From Carnobacterium_A sp047553015 (GTDB taxonomy: Bacteria > Bacillota > Bacilli > Lactobacillales > Carnobacteriaceae), in NCBI RefSeq assembly GCF_047553015.1, contig NZ_CP180212.1:186001-250000 (forward strand): a stretch of DNA of 64,000 bases, read 5' to 3'. How positions within the stretch are numbered: the stretch's first letter is position 1; each line of letters opens with the position of its first letter. This document shows positions 36,277 to 45,149 of this stretch, piece by piece. The notes beneath the pieces were generated by a model, which saw nothing but the letters and a program-made list of their open reading frames with translations, searched no databases and had not been told where the DNA came from. The translations under genes and the position numbers were made by a program.

Positions 36277-36973
36277 AAAGCTCTTTTTTACTAACAATAT
36301 CATATAATTGATCAAGTTTTTTAATTTGATAAGTAGGTTGAATCGAAGGATTGGTAGGTTTTGAATTCGGATTAAACCAACAAGTATCCATTCCAACAGT
36401 TTTTCCTCCAAGAATATCCGAACTCAATGAATCCCCGATAATGAGAGATTGCTGAATTGAAAAATTAGGAATACGTTCAAAAACATAATCAAAATAACCT
36501 TGCATAGGTTTTTGATAACCCGTATCTTCAGATACGAAGATGTCTTTGAATAACGGCAACAGATTAGCTGATTCCATTCTTTGGTATTGTGTTTTTGACA
36601 TTCCGTTTGTCACCGCATAAATAGAGTGATTCAAACTTAATTCTTTTAAGACATTTAAGCTGCCGTCAATTACGTCATCGCCTTTATTGAGAAGACAGCG
36701 GTAATTTTTTTCAAATACTAACCCATCAACAGCAAAACCTAGTTCTTTAAATAACAGTGGGAAACGTGAAGTGAAAATAGCATTCCGATCGATTTCATTT
36801 CTTTCAAAGGCTTGCCACAAAGAGTGGTTAATGTGTTCATACTGATCTTTAATTTGATTTGTTAAAATGATGCCTTGTTGTTCGAATAAGAAAGTCAAAG
36901 CTGAATTTTCGGTAGCTTTAAAATCTAAAATAGTATCGTCAATATCGAATAATAGAAAATGGTAGTGTTTCAT
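36257..36973 (-). CDS. HAD-superfamily phosphatase, YjjG/noncanonical pyrimidine nucleotidase type
   Basis: 238 residues. HAD motif I FDIDDTILDF, motif II AVTNGMSKTQ, motif III Lys in DTGYQKP, motif IV IIGDSLSSDILGG, with the long alpha cap of YjjG-like nucleotidases (WQAFERNEIDRNAIFTSRF). These hydrolyse nucleoside monophosphates, including damaged pyrimidines. It follows an MFS gene on the same strand with only 25 bp between them, so the two may share a transcript. Confidence 0.88.
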   Translation of the reverse strand: MKHYHFLLFDIDDTILDFKATENSALTFLFEQQGIILTNQIKDQYEHINHSLWQAFERNEIDRNAIFTSRFPLLFKELGFAVDGLVFEKNYRCLLNKGDDVIDGSLNVLKELSLNHSIYAVTNGMSKTQYQRMESANLLPLFKDIFVSEDTGYQKPMQGYFDYVFERIPNFSIQQSLIIGDSLSSDILGGKTVGMDTCWFNPNSKPTNPSIQPTYQIKKLDQLYDIVSKKELLPKNTF

Positions 36974-36997
36974 AGTTACTCATTCCTTCTTTCTTAA

Positions 36998-38188
36998 TTA
37001 AATATCGGTGCGAACGGAAAAAATAATCAGTATACTGCCGATGAAAGCTGCAAGACTGCCAACAGATAACATGACCGTTATTCCAGCAGAATCCAATAAA
37101 CCACCAGCAATAATACTGCCAAAAACACTGCCAAGAGTTGCTGCTCCTACAACAAAGGTTTGTCCTTTTATTTTATCGTAGTGAGTCATTAATTTATTTA
37201 CGTAATAAGAAATGGCAGGAGTGTAGACAGCAAAGGCTAATCCTTGAAGCAATTGAGCAATAACGAGCATCCAAAGAGAAGTAGAAAATAAAAAGGCGAA
37301 GCTACGAATAACAAAAAAGATTCCTGCGAAAATTAACATCTTCCCACTTTTAAATTTCTGCTGTAAATAACCAAAGCCTAGCATAGCTGGTAATTCACAA
37401 ACAGTCGCAATCGTTAAAGCTAAACCAAAGTCACTATCATTCCCACCTAAACTCTTGACGATTTGAACAAGGTAGGTATTCACAATGGTATGAAAGAGAA
37501 AAAGAAAAGCAATCCCAATTAAAAGTATTCCGAAACGGTTATATTTTTTAATAAAAGTGAGTGTGTTTTCTTGAATAGGTAATCTTTTACTAGGATATGC
37601 AGGTACAGTTGAAGAGGAATGATCGTGAGTTAGGTTAGGAAAACTCAAAATTAATAACAACAAAAAGAAAAAGAGTCCTAAGCAGATAATTGGAAGAATT
37701 CTAGCATCATAACGGCTTAATAATTGCCCTAAAAAAAATGAAGTGATTCCAAAACTAAGTGAACCAACTCCTCTAGTTAAACCATAATTAAGAGCTGCTC
37801 CGGCATTAATGTGCTCAAAAGCTAAAGAGTTGATTAAAGGCTGTAAGGTTAAGGTTAATGAAACGATCAACGTATAAAGAAAAGCATCTACGAATACAAA
37901 GCTAGATAAAAAAGATAGCAGGATTAACAGTAAGATTGTTGCTATAGTAATCGATGAGATTACAAATTTTAAAGTTAATTTATCTAAGCGATCAATGAAA
38001 GAACCTAATGTTGGTTGTAGAATAACTGAAAGAATATTTGCTGCTGCCAAAATAAATCCAATACCTTGATTTTCAAAATTTTTCTCTAATAAGAAAACAG
38101 AAGCAAAACCGTATACAGCACAAAAGCACATCCAATAAATGCCTTGTAAACTAGAATAACGTAAGCTTAAACTTGATGATTTAGTCAA
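36998..38188 (-). CDS. Major-facilitator transporter (MFS_1-like)
   Basis: 396 residues, 12 predicted helices. The N-terminal half has NILSVILQPTLGSFIDRLDKLT, an MFS loop 2-3 motif variant, and the fold reads like the LacY/3-phenylpropionate permease-like group. Substrate unknown. The HAD phosphatase lies directly downstream. The start is the ATG at 38188 with GAAAGGAATC upstream. 250 bp of AT-rich DNA separates it from the divergent DUF975 gene. Confidence 0.82.
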   Translation of the reverse strand: MTKSSSLSLRYSSLQGIYWMCFCAVYGFASVFLLEKNFENQGIGFILAAANILSVILQPTLGSFIDRLDKLTLKFVISSITIATILLLILLSFLSSFVFVDAFLYTLIVSLTLTLQPLINSLAFEHINAGAALNYGLTRGVGSLSFGITSFFLGQLLSRYDARILPIICLGLFFFLLLLILSFPNLTHDHSSSTVPAYPSKRLPIQENTLTFIKKYNRFGILLIGIAFLFLFHTIVNTYLVQIVKSLGGNDSDFGLALTIATVCELPAMLGFGYLQQKFKSGKMLIFAGIFFVIRSFAFLFSTSLWMLVIAQLLQGLAFAVYTPAISYYVNKLMTHYDKIKGQTFVVGAATLGSVFGSIIAGGLLDSAGITVMLSVGSLAAFIGSILIIFSVRTDI

Positions 38189-38440
38189 TTCAATGATTCC
38201 TTTCCTATTTAAGTAAGAAAAATATATCAGCTTATTTATGTAACAAAGTCAACTATTTTATAGTATACCATATGAGAAAACCCAAAAATATACTTTATTG
38301 GCTAGATAAGAAAATAGGAGATTGACAATAAAAGTTGCTCTCTTTTTTAGAGCAAAAATCAAAATCGATTTAAAAACATATTTATCTGTAGTATAATTTA
38401 AGATGAAGAATCTAGTTAATGAGAGAGATAGCTGAGAGGA

Positions 38441-39172
38441 ATGATTTTTTTGGGAAGATATAAAAATAGAAGAGAGTTAAAAGAAGAAGCAAAAGAGTTG
38501 CTAAGTGGCAGATGGAAAGATGCCATTTTATTAAATTTAATCCCTGCATTGTTAACAATTATTGTAATGGTAATCTCTTTAAGTGTTCTAACAGTATTGG
38601 TTCGAGAGTTAATGATAGAACCTGCGAGTTACGTCCCACCTGCAGATAATTCTGGTTCTGGCTCTACTAGTACAGGTATCATCTCTGCATTTTTGACTAT
38701 TGGTATTTCGTATACTTTTTTAGACTGGTTAAGAGATCCAGAAATGCAAATTCGACCATTTAAGCAAGCGTTTCAAGTATTTACAAAAAAATACTTTTTA
38801 GGAACATTACTTGTCTATATTTTTACAGCAATTTTTACTGCGTTATGGACATTATTGCTTGTCGTACCAGGAATTATAAAAACTTTTTCTTATTCTCAAG
38901 CTTATTTTATTTTTAAAGATAGGAAAAGTTTTGCTGGAGATGAAAAAGTGTCTGCTCTTGATTGCATTACAGAAAGTAGAAAAATGATGGACGGACATAA
39001 GTGGGAATACTTTGTCTTACAATTAAGTTTTCTTGGTTGGGGTATTTTAAGTATTTTATCTTTCGGTATTGGATTTATCTGGTTAAACCCTTATATGAAT
39101 ACTACTTTTGCAGCATTTTATAAAAATTTAACTGAAAATGATGGTTACGATGAGTCTGTTGAAGTCTTTTAA
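38441..39172 (+). CDS. DUF975-family integral membrane protein
   Basis: 243 residues; begins with the family phrase NRRELKEEAKELLSGRWKDAILLNLIPALL, followed by four or five helices and the conserved DCITESRKMMDGHKWEYFVLQLSFLGWGIL. Function unknown in the family. GAGAGGA directly abuts ATG 38441; a TTG at 38450 is better spaced and could be the true start. Monocistronic with a hairpin terminator. Confidence 0.85.
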   Translation: MIFLGRYKNRRELKEEAKELLSGRWKDAILLNLIPALLTIIVMVISLSVLTVLVRELMIEPASYVPPADNSGSGSTSTGIISAFLTIGISYTFLDWLRDPEMQIRPFKQAFQVFTKKYFLGTLLVYIFTAIFTALWTLLLVVPGIIKTFSYSQAYFIFKDRKSFAGDEKVSALDCITESRKMMDGHKWEYFVLQLSFLGWGILSILSFGIGFIWLNPYMNTTFAAFYKNLTENDGYDESVEVF

Positions 39173-39561
39173 TTTTTTAAAAAAAGTGTAACGAGACAGA
39201 ATGAATAGAAATAGATAGCGATAAGATGATTCCTATAGTGAATAGGAATTATCTTTTTTTATTTTCTATAAAGAAATGAATGAAATAGATTTGAGACGAT
39301 AAATCTAAGAACAGCTGAGACAAAAATTAGAAGTAAGGACTCTACGAAGAATAAAATAAAACAGACTATATTTAATTTTTAAACTAGTAGAAACGGGAAT
39401 GAATTAAATAGTATACTAGAGAAAGTAAGCTAAATAAAAAAGCAATAAAATAGAGTGGAAAACTAGCGTTAAATTTTCTAGTATCAGCATTCTTTTTATT
39501 TGATTAGGAACTTTTTTCACAAATATAGTAAGTAAGAAGGAAATAGAGTGACATGTTGCAA
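39173..39561. other. Intergenic stretch, 389 bp
   Basis: Holds the terminator at 39223-39261 and AT-rich sequence; no open frame I can support. Confidence 0.4.
39223..39261 (+). terminator. Intrinsic terminator after DUF975 gene
   Basis: AAGATGATTCCTA / ATAGGAATTATCTT hairpin then T run. Confidence 0.75.
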
Positions 39562-39705
39562 TCAAATTTCATCTGATTTTCTTAGAAAATAATAACCTAG
39601 AGCAACTAGACTATAACCGATGATAATTCTTTGAATCAATAGTGTAAAAACAGCTAAGCTAAAAATAATAGCAGAAAAAATTTTAAATAAAGACAGTCGA
39701 TTCAT
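39562..39705 (-). CDS. Small membrane protein, 47 residues
   Basis: A short minus-strand frame from ATG 39705 with a strong GGAGG eight bases upstream. It reads MNRLSLFKIFSAIIFSLAVF and ends GYYFLRKSDEI: a basic start, then one long hydrophobic span (about residues 9-41) and a charged tail. Unrecognised. Small single-gene unit facing nothing else in a 960-bp gap. Confidence 0.5.
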   Translation of the reverse strand: MNRLSLFKIFSAIIFSLAVFTLLIQRIIIGYSLVALGYYFLRKSDEI

Positions 39706-40025
39706 TAAAAAACCTCCATAAATTTTTAGCTAGGATTAGAAATAAGAACTGGAATCTACTACTAATCTATTGATGATTCATTGTATCTTGCTAGTTATAG
39801 TATCCATTATTATGGCAAGAAAGACTAGAACGCAACGGTTTACATCTTAGCAACTATTAGTTGCGAATGGACTTATTTCTTAAAACGTCCAACTTTTTAG
39901 TAAATCAGATTTTTTTAAGTCTATCATCGAGTACGGACTTAGGAACAGTTTATTTTAAAACTAGTTTAAAGCTATTTTCCAGTTTCTGTTTATTTTTTAT
40001 AAATAAAGAAATTTTTTTAACGTTA

Positions 40026-40090
40026 TTGACACAAATAGGGTGGTTTTTTTCATATGTAAACCATTGGTTGCTAAAAGGCAACCAATGGTT
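40026..40090 (+). promoter_or_regulatory. Promoter and perfect 13-bp inverted repeat upstream of XRE genes
   Basis: TTGACA (40026-40031) with a weak -10 near 40049, followed by AACCATTGGTTGC (40059-40071), a 6-nt loop and its exact complement (40078-40090). There is no T run, so it looks more like an operator or RNA hairpin than a terminator. The following XRE genes are the obvious candidates to act on it. Confidence 0.5.
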
Positions 40091-40139
40091 GATAGTGAAT
40101 TCTTACTATTTTTGATAGGATGAATAAAAGAAAGCGAGA

Positions 40140-40352
40140 GTGGAAAATAGGGTATTAGGTGATAAGTTAAGAAAAGGTAGAATCAATAAAAAGTATTCAC
40201 AAGGAGACGTAGCTAATTCTCTTAAAATTTCTAGACAATCTATTTCAAAATGGGAAAATAATAGTAGTTTGCCAGATCTAACTAATTTAGTGAAGTTGAG
40301 TGAGTTGTACGAGATTTCTACAGATGAGTTATTAAAAGGAAAGAAAGAATAA
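40140..40352 (+). CDS. XRE-family regulator, short form
   Basis: 70 residues starting at GTG 40140 with only a weak AAAGCGAG site. It consists almost entirely of a Cro/C1-type helix-turn-helix (SQGDVANSLKISRQSISKWE). It is a close paralogue of the next gene: roughly the first 65 residues align throughout, including the exact string ISRQSISKWEN, so the pair arose by tandem duplication. It lacks the membrane tail of the second copy. Confidence 0.75.
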   Translation: MENRVLGDKLRKGRINKKYSQGDVANSLKISRQSISKWENNSSLPDLTNLVKLSELYEISTDELLKGKKE

Positions 40353-40441
40353 AAAAATCAACTTCAACAGATAATAGTATACTAACTAAAAGATAGAAGC
40401 TAGGTATTAGGAAAAACAAGTAGCAATGAGGAGGAGAATAA

Positions 40442-40954
40442 ATGGTATTAGGAAAAAGACTAAAAGAAAGTAGAATGAATAGAGGCTATTCGCAAGGAGA
40501 TGTAGCTGATTATTTACAAATTTCTAGGCAATCTATTTCAAAATGGGAAAATGGCAATAGTTATCCAGACTTAGCTAATTTAGTAAAGTTGAGTGACTAC
40601 TATGAAATTTCTACAGATGAGTTATTAAAGGAAAATCAAGTACTTAAAAATAAAATTAAAAAAAATGAACTTAAAATTGAAGAATATTATCGGAAACTAG
40701 CTTTTATCCAGAGCAAAAGTGAGAAAGATGAAGGATTACTATTATTAGCTATTGCGCTAATTTCTTTTTTGATTACGCCTATTGGCTTGGTAGTAGCTTC
40801 TTTTCTACTAGCTAGGAATAAACAGACGAACAGTCTATATAAATTAGTTTATTTAGTAAGTGTTTGCGGGATCGCTTACAATCTGTTTATGGGATACGGT
40901 ATAGTAAGTGATATCTTTAGTTGGGGAACGACTACTGTGGAGTACTTAGGCTAA
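40442..40954 (+). CDS. XRE-family regulator with membrane domain
   Basis: 170 residues. N-terminal Cro/C1 helix-turn-helix (SQGDVADYLQISRQSISKWE), a charged linker (about residues 65-95, ENQVLKNKIKKNELKIEE, likely coiled) and two membrane helices at about 100-120 and 132-155. GAGGAG precedes ATG 40442. Membrane-tethered XRE proteins often regulate adjacent exporters or surface stress genes; a lipoprotein and an ABC exporter follow. Confidence 0.85.
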   Translation: MVLGKRLKESRMNRGYSQGDVADYLQISRQSISKWENGNSYPDLANLVKLSDYYEISTDELLKENQVLKNKIKKNELKIEEYYRKLAFIQSKSEKDEGLLLLAIALISFLITPIGLVVASFLLARNKQTNSLYKLVYLVSVCGIAYNLFMGYGIVSDIFSWGTTTVEYLG

Positions 40955-41087
40955 TCAATACGTTTCTTAACTAATAGTAGGTGAAAGATTGAAAGAGAAT
41001 ACAGTGAACAAAGGAAGATAAAAAAAGATGATTGAATGTATGACAGCTTAGGACTAAAAGCTAAATGGACTACTTGGAGGAATTGTT

Positions 41088-41489
41088 TTGAAAAAATTAG
41101 TCACTGTTTTATTAGTAGGAATATATTTACTACTAGTAGGGTGCTCATCGGAGATACGGCCAATTTTAGCAGGAGGGTATCAAAGTGAAATAGATGATGG
41201 ATACATCGTTCAACTAGGTGTCCAACCGGATGATCAGACTTTTTCACTTTATATTGACAATCGTGAAGTTGATAGAGGAACGTATGAGATGAAATCAGAA
41301 GGTAGCTATTTGCTCATAAGTGCTGACCGAGAATTTGACATCAACTTAACCAAAGAAAATTCAGTCGAAATCGTTATCAATCAACTGAATAACAAAGAGC
41401 CGATTGAGTTGAAAAATAGTTCTAAAACACCAATTTATTTTACAACTGAATTTGATGATTTAAAAGAGTATGAAAAACTATTGGATTAA
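41088..41489 (+). CDS. Small lipoprotein
   Basis: 133 residues from TTG 41088, with GGAGG nearby. Signal MKKLVTVLLVGIYLLLVGC with lipobox LVGC, then a beta-rich domain of about 110 residues (YQSEIDDGYIVQLGVQPDD). Unrecognised. It stands between the XRE pair and an ABC exporter, all on the same strand. Confidence 0.7.
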   Translation: MKKLVTVLLVGIYLLLVGCSSEIRPILAGGYQSEIDDGYIVQLGVQPDDQTFSLYIDNREVDRGTYEMKSEGSYLLISADREFDINLTKENSVEIVINQLNNKEPIELKNSSKTPIYFTTEFDDLKEYEKLLD

Positions 41490-41640
41490 AAAATAGGCAG
41501 CTATTCATTGCATTTGAATTAAATAGGATAAAGTGTGACACTACTAGTAACAGCTAAGAAATAGTACTATTGAGCGTGTTTCTACTTAAATCGAAAAAAG
41601 GTTAGTCATAATGTAGCCTATTTCAAAAGGAGGATAAAAA

Positions 41641-42339
41641 GTGTTACTAATAAAAAACATCTCTGTGCATTATGGTAAAAGAATAATCTTAGAAAAGCTA
41701 GCTATTGAGTTAAATTCTTCTGAGATAATAGGGTTAGTTGCCCCTAATGGAGCAGGTAAGACTACGCTTCTTAGAACCATAGCCGGCCTCATTCGTCCTA
41801 ATTCGGGAGAAATAGCTATCAACGGATTGAGCGTTGCTACTAACAGGCAGGCATATTACAAGTCTCTTTACTTTGTAGAAAGCAATCAGACACTTTATCC
41901 TAACCTTAAAGGAATAGACCATCTTAATTATGTGAAAGCTATGTGGCATTCTTCAGTGAATGTTGAGGAAGTGATAAAAGACTTAGCGATTAAAGAGTAC
42001 GTTAATAGACCAATAAAAAAATTATCATTAGGAATGAAACAACAAATACTAATCGCGATGTGTATTGTCAGTGATGCAGATATTATTTTACTTGACGAAC
42101 CGATGAATGGTTTAGACCCAACAAATATGAAAAATATAAGTGAACAACTGATAAAGCTAAAAAATAAAGGCAAGCTTATTCTTTTTTCATCTCATATTTT
42201 ATCTAATGTAGATAAGATATCAGATAAAGTACTTTTTTTGAAAAATAAGAAAATAGACTACTTGTTAGATTTTGAAAAAGAAACTCTTTCTTCAGAAGTC
42301 GTATACGAACAATTATTTACACGGGAGGATATCTCATGA
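41641..42339 (+). CDS. ABC exporter ATPase
   Basis: 232 residues from GTG 41641 with GGAGG nine bases upstream. Walker A GLVAPNGAGKTTLLR, signature LSLGMKQQ, Walker B ADIILLDEPMNGLD, switch His in LFSSHILS. It belongs to the BcrA-like drug/lantibiotic exporter ATPases. It overlaps the permease gene by 4 bp. Confidence 0.9.
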   Translation: MLLIKNISVHYGKRIILEKLAIELNSSEIIGLVAPNGAGKTTLLRTIAGLIRPNSGEIAINGLSVATNRQAYYKSLYFVESNQTLYPNLKGIDHLNYVKAMWHSSVNVEEVIKDLAIKEYVNRPIKKLSLGMKQQILIAMCIVSDADIILLDEPMNGLDPTNMKNISEQLIKLKNKGKLILFSSHILSNVDKISDKVLFLKNKKIDYLLDFEKETLSSEVVYEQLFTREDIS

Positions 42340-43466
42340 AACAACAACTCTTGTTTGATTTTAAAAAAATTAGTTATGATCGAATGTATTTAGGCTTATT
42401 TTTACTTATTTTATTTATTTTTCTATCCCCTGTAATAGATTTTAGGAAAATAGATACACAAGCAAGTAAATTAATAGAAATAAGTGATCAGATAGTACAA
42501 ACACGAGAAGGCATAGAACAAATGAAAGAGTTTGATGTACCGCTAGCGATAAAAGATGAAGAGGAGAGACTAGCTTTGCTAGAAGCATTTTACGCTGCTT
42601 TATCTTCAAAACAATCAGAAGAAATAACAAAAACGGAATTAGCCTATGAAAAAAAAATACTAGAACAAATAGAAAGTGGCTCTCTTTCTGGAACGCCTCT
42701 CATTGAACAACGTAAGACAGTGGCTAAGTTGGAACATTTGGTTGCTAATAATTTAATAGCAACTGTCAATTTTGATTCATCTGTACCAGCTATAAATTTT
42801 ATCTCAAATGATTTTCAACTACTTATTCCTTTTACAATGATTTTGATTTTCCCGGTATTAATTTTTTCAAGAATTCACACGGATGAAAAAGTTCATGGAA
42901 CAAGAGATTTTGTTAATATGACTCCTATTTCTTTTGAAAAAATGATTCTTTCAAAACTAGTAGTTTCTGTTCTATTTGCTTTTTTATATTTTATATTTTC
43001 GGTGGGGTTAGCTATTTTTATACTTAGTTTTAGAAATGGGATAGGTTCGTTAAATTATCCCATTCCTATTTCAAAGGATGGGTTAACGGTAAGCATACTG
43101 ACGACTGGACAATTTTTAAGTCAAGTTTCTATTTTATTAGTGGCTATTTATACCTTTATTTCAAGTCTATCTATCCTTATTTCAAGATTTACTCATTCTT
43201 TTTTGGTTCAGACTGTTGTTCTTTTAATGGTCATTATGCTGCCTAGTTCACCACTTTTTACAGCAGAATCAGCGATTGCAAATATAGCTCATTTCCTTCC
43301 TTTTTCATATTTCGACTTATCAAAAGTACTAACGTATGGAGACTCATTTTCTCCTAGTATAAATGAGTACATTAATTTTACTAATGGCTTAATTTGTTTG
43401 ATGAGTTATGCTGTTTTATGTTTATTAGTATCATGGCTGATGATTAAAAAGAAAGGCCGAGTCTAA
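42336..43466 (+). CDS. ABC-2-type exporter permease
   Basis: 376 residues. First helix at about 17-33, then a long outside segment (about 35-160) rich in Glu/Lys with coiled-coil character, then five helices. Pairs with the upstream ATPase (4-bp overlap). One permease of this kind suggests a homodimer. The XRE regulators, lipoprotein and exporter may make a self-protection or envelope-stress module (inference). Confidence 0.82.
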   Translation: MKQQLLFDFKKISYDRMYLGLFLLILFIFLSPVIDFRKIDTQASKLIEISDQIVQTREGIEQMKEFDVPLAIKDEEERLALLEAFYAALSSKQSEEITKTELAYEKKILEQIESGSLSGTPLIEQRKTVAKLEHLVANNLIATVNFDSSVPAINFISNDFQLLIPFTMILIFPVLIFSRIHTDEKVHGTRDFVNMTPISFEKMILSKLVVSVLFAFLYFIFSVGLAIFILSFRNGIGSLNYPIPISKDGLTVSILTTGQFLSQVSILLVAIYTFISSLSILISRFTHSFLVQTVVLLMVIMLPSSPLFTAESAIANIAHFLPFSYFDLSKVLTYGDSFSPSINEYINFTNGLICLMSYAVLCLLVSWLMIKKKGRV

Positions 43467-43505
43467 TTTTCAAGTGTATTTATTTAAAATTCAGCTATAC
43501 AGAAT

Positions 43506-43560
43506 AAAAAAAGTAGCTAGATAAAACCTGGTTTTAATAGGATTTATCCAGCTACTTTTC
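43506..43560. terminator. Bidirectional terminator between exporter and lipoprotein genes
   Basis: AAAAGTAGCTAGATAAA / TTTATCCAGCTACTTTT inverted repeat between convergent genes. Confidence 0.85.
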
Positions 43561-43562
43561 GC

Positions 43563-44138
43563 TTAATAGTCTACTTTAATCGTTTTAGCAGACATTTCTT
43601 CTAGTAAACCTTTATCATCATTAATATCCAAGGAAGCTATTTTTCCATCTTCAAATTCAACTCGTCCAGTAGCAACAATAGTATTGGCTTCATCTTTGTC
43701 AGTACTGTAGTCAAGTGTCACCTCAAAAGAATATCGGTTAACGTGATCTTTATCTTTAGTAACTTCAATCGTTTTGACAGTTAGCTGATAACCCGAGCCG
43801 TCTGCATATAGTGAGTAGCTTGAAGGAATGGACTGTTGAACGACAAACTTTTCATACCCATAATCTGTAAAATACTCTCCGTAAGTATCCTTTAAGAGGA
43901 CGTCTATCTCATTTATAGCATCTGAAATAGTTGACTCCATAACGTCGTCTCCTGATTGCAATTGCTCGATAGGTTTTAATAATGCGTCAACAAGTTCTTC
44001 ATTAGGTGCGGTTAATGCTTTGTTCAAAACGGTTTTGATAGATGGAACATTTAAATCATCTGTATTTTTTGCGGAACAAGCTCCTATCGTAGTGAAACCA
44101 ATCAATAAAAAACAAATAAAAACCATTTTCTTTTTCAT
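43563..44138 (-). CDS. Lipoprotein, paralogue of the one at 58.97-59.58 kb
   Basis: 191 residues from ATG 44138 (MKKKMVFICFLLIGFTTIGAC, lipobox IGAC) with TTGGAG upstream. The mature part contains YGEYFTDYGYEKFVV, a beta-rich middle and the end VEFEDGKIASLDINDDKGLL. These align closely with the lipoprotein at 58966-59577, which reads YGEYFTDYGFEKFFI and VEMDNGKINSLNINNDEGLL. Unknown function; the repeated family links this locus to the accessory region. Confidence 0.78.
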   Translation of the reverse strand: MKKKMVFICFLLIGFTTIGACSAKNTDDLNVPSIKTVLNKALTAPNEELVDALLKPIEQLQSGDDVMESTISDAINEIDVLLKDTYGEYFTDYGYEKFVVQQSIPSSYSLYADGSGYQLTVKTIEVTKDKDHVNRYSFEVTLDYSTDKDEANTIVATGRVEFEDGKIASLDINDDKGLLEEMSAKTIKVDY

Positions 44139-44227
44139 GTTTTTCTTCTCCAATTCTTTTAATTAATTTAGAAAACTAGGCGTAGCTTTAATAACTAAGT
44201 CAGAAATAAGATTTTGAAATTAAGGAA

Positions 44228-44459
44228 TTAACTTTGTTCATCTAAATTTGTTAAGTGATACGTGTCGAATAAAAAGAAAGGAAGGATACCCTTCAATAAT
44301 AAAAAACATTACGAGTAAAAAAACAAAATAGAAGTAAACGTTAAGGTGGCAATGGTTGCTTTTGTAATCTCAATACTGACTTGATTCTTTCCTTTTATTT
44401 TAATGTAATCCTTATTTTTGTAGTCCTTTCTTTAAAATGAGTCGAATAATAACAGTCAT
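44228..44459 (-). pseudogene. Decayed paralogue of the membrane gene at 49541-49915
   Basis: On the minus strand from ATG 44459 the start reads MTVIIRLILKKGLQK and stops; a shifted frame continues DYIKIKGKNQVSIEITKATI, then a hydrophobic stretch. This parallels MAITIVRRTG...IAIKINGKKVDRVKTE of the intact gene at 49915. The upstream 55 bp also match. Several stops and shifts make it non-functional. The rest of the 44139-44671 gap shows no gene. Confidence 0.4.
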
Positions 44460-44480
44460 ACTTCTAAATGGATTTGACTG

Positions 44481-44535
44481 TATTATCTCATTTTTTAATT
44501 GTAAAGTAACGCACTTATTTGTTTATATAACGGTT
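44481..44535 (-). repeat. Leader repeat shared with 49953-50010
   Basis: Both loci carry TATTATCTCATTT, then an AATT block, then AAGTAACGCACT and GTTTA at the same spacing. Each lies just upstream of a member of the same gene family (one decayed, one intact), so it is probably their ancestral promoter region. Confidence 0.5.
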
Positions 44536-44671
44536 CATTTGAGGGATAAAAAACGGGAAAATAAAAAAAGAAAGATTCGTTTATTCTTTCTTAAGATTTT
44601 TAAGTTATGATGTAGTTTAGCAAAGTTTTATTAACCAGATATACAGTAAAAAGTTTTGGAAGGAGATTCAT

Positions 44672-45001
44672 ATGTTTAATTCATTTGATTACTTTTGGCT
44701 CAATATTGGTAGCTTAGTACTAGGTTTGATTGCTTGGATTATTCCCATTGTTAGTATTATGCAACGGAATAAAAAAGCGACTAACCATTCAATAATGATT
44801 TTATTGAGTATGGGAGCTTGCGCAATTGCTTTATGGTTTCAACTATCTTATAGCAACTATCTAGTTGAAATAAATGATTTAACTGCTCTTATGGATACAA
44901 TAGGTACGTTAAATTGGGTTGCAGCAATTCTTCTCATTGTAACAATTGGTTTAAATATCATTAGCCTAGCTACAAATAGAAAGATAGAACAAGCAAACTG
45001 A
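44672..45001 (+). CDS. Small integral membrane protein, three helices
   Basis: 109 residues from ATG 44672 with AAGGAG upstream. Three hydrophobic helices (about 10-32, 40-60, 78-100), a conserved-looking W-rich start (FDYFWLNIGSLVLGLIAW) and a polar tail. I do not recognise the family. It faces the NatAB-like exporter with a terminator between them. Confidence 0.7.
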   Translation: MFNSFDYFWLNIGSLVLGLIAWIIPIVSIMQRNKKATNHSIMILLSMGACAIALWFQLSYSNYLVEINDLTALMDTIGTLNWVAAILLIVTIGLNIISLATNRKIEQAN

Positions 45002-45076
45002 GATGTATCTAGTGACCTAACTTATTAGTGATAGTAATGGATAGTGATTCAAATCATCAAGTAAACAAGCATAAGT

Positions 45077-45114
45077 AAAGCCTACCTAATGATTAACTAG
45101 GTAGGCTTTTTTGT
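45077..45114 (+). terminator. Intrinsic terminator
   Basis: AAAGCCTACCTA / TAGGTAGGCTTT hairpin with T run. Confidence 0.85.
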
Positions 45115-45149
45115 AAAACAGATTGATTATCTGTTGAGAATGATAGAGT

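Noticed and set aside
39861..40115. Open frame of 84 codons upstream of the XRE genes
   Set aside because: No ribosome site, odd composition, and it contains the promoter and the perfect inverted repeat.
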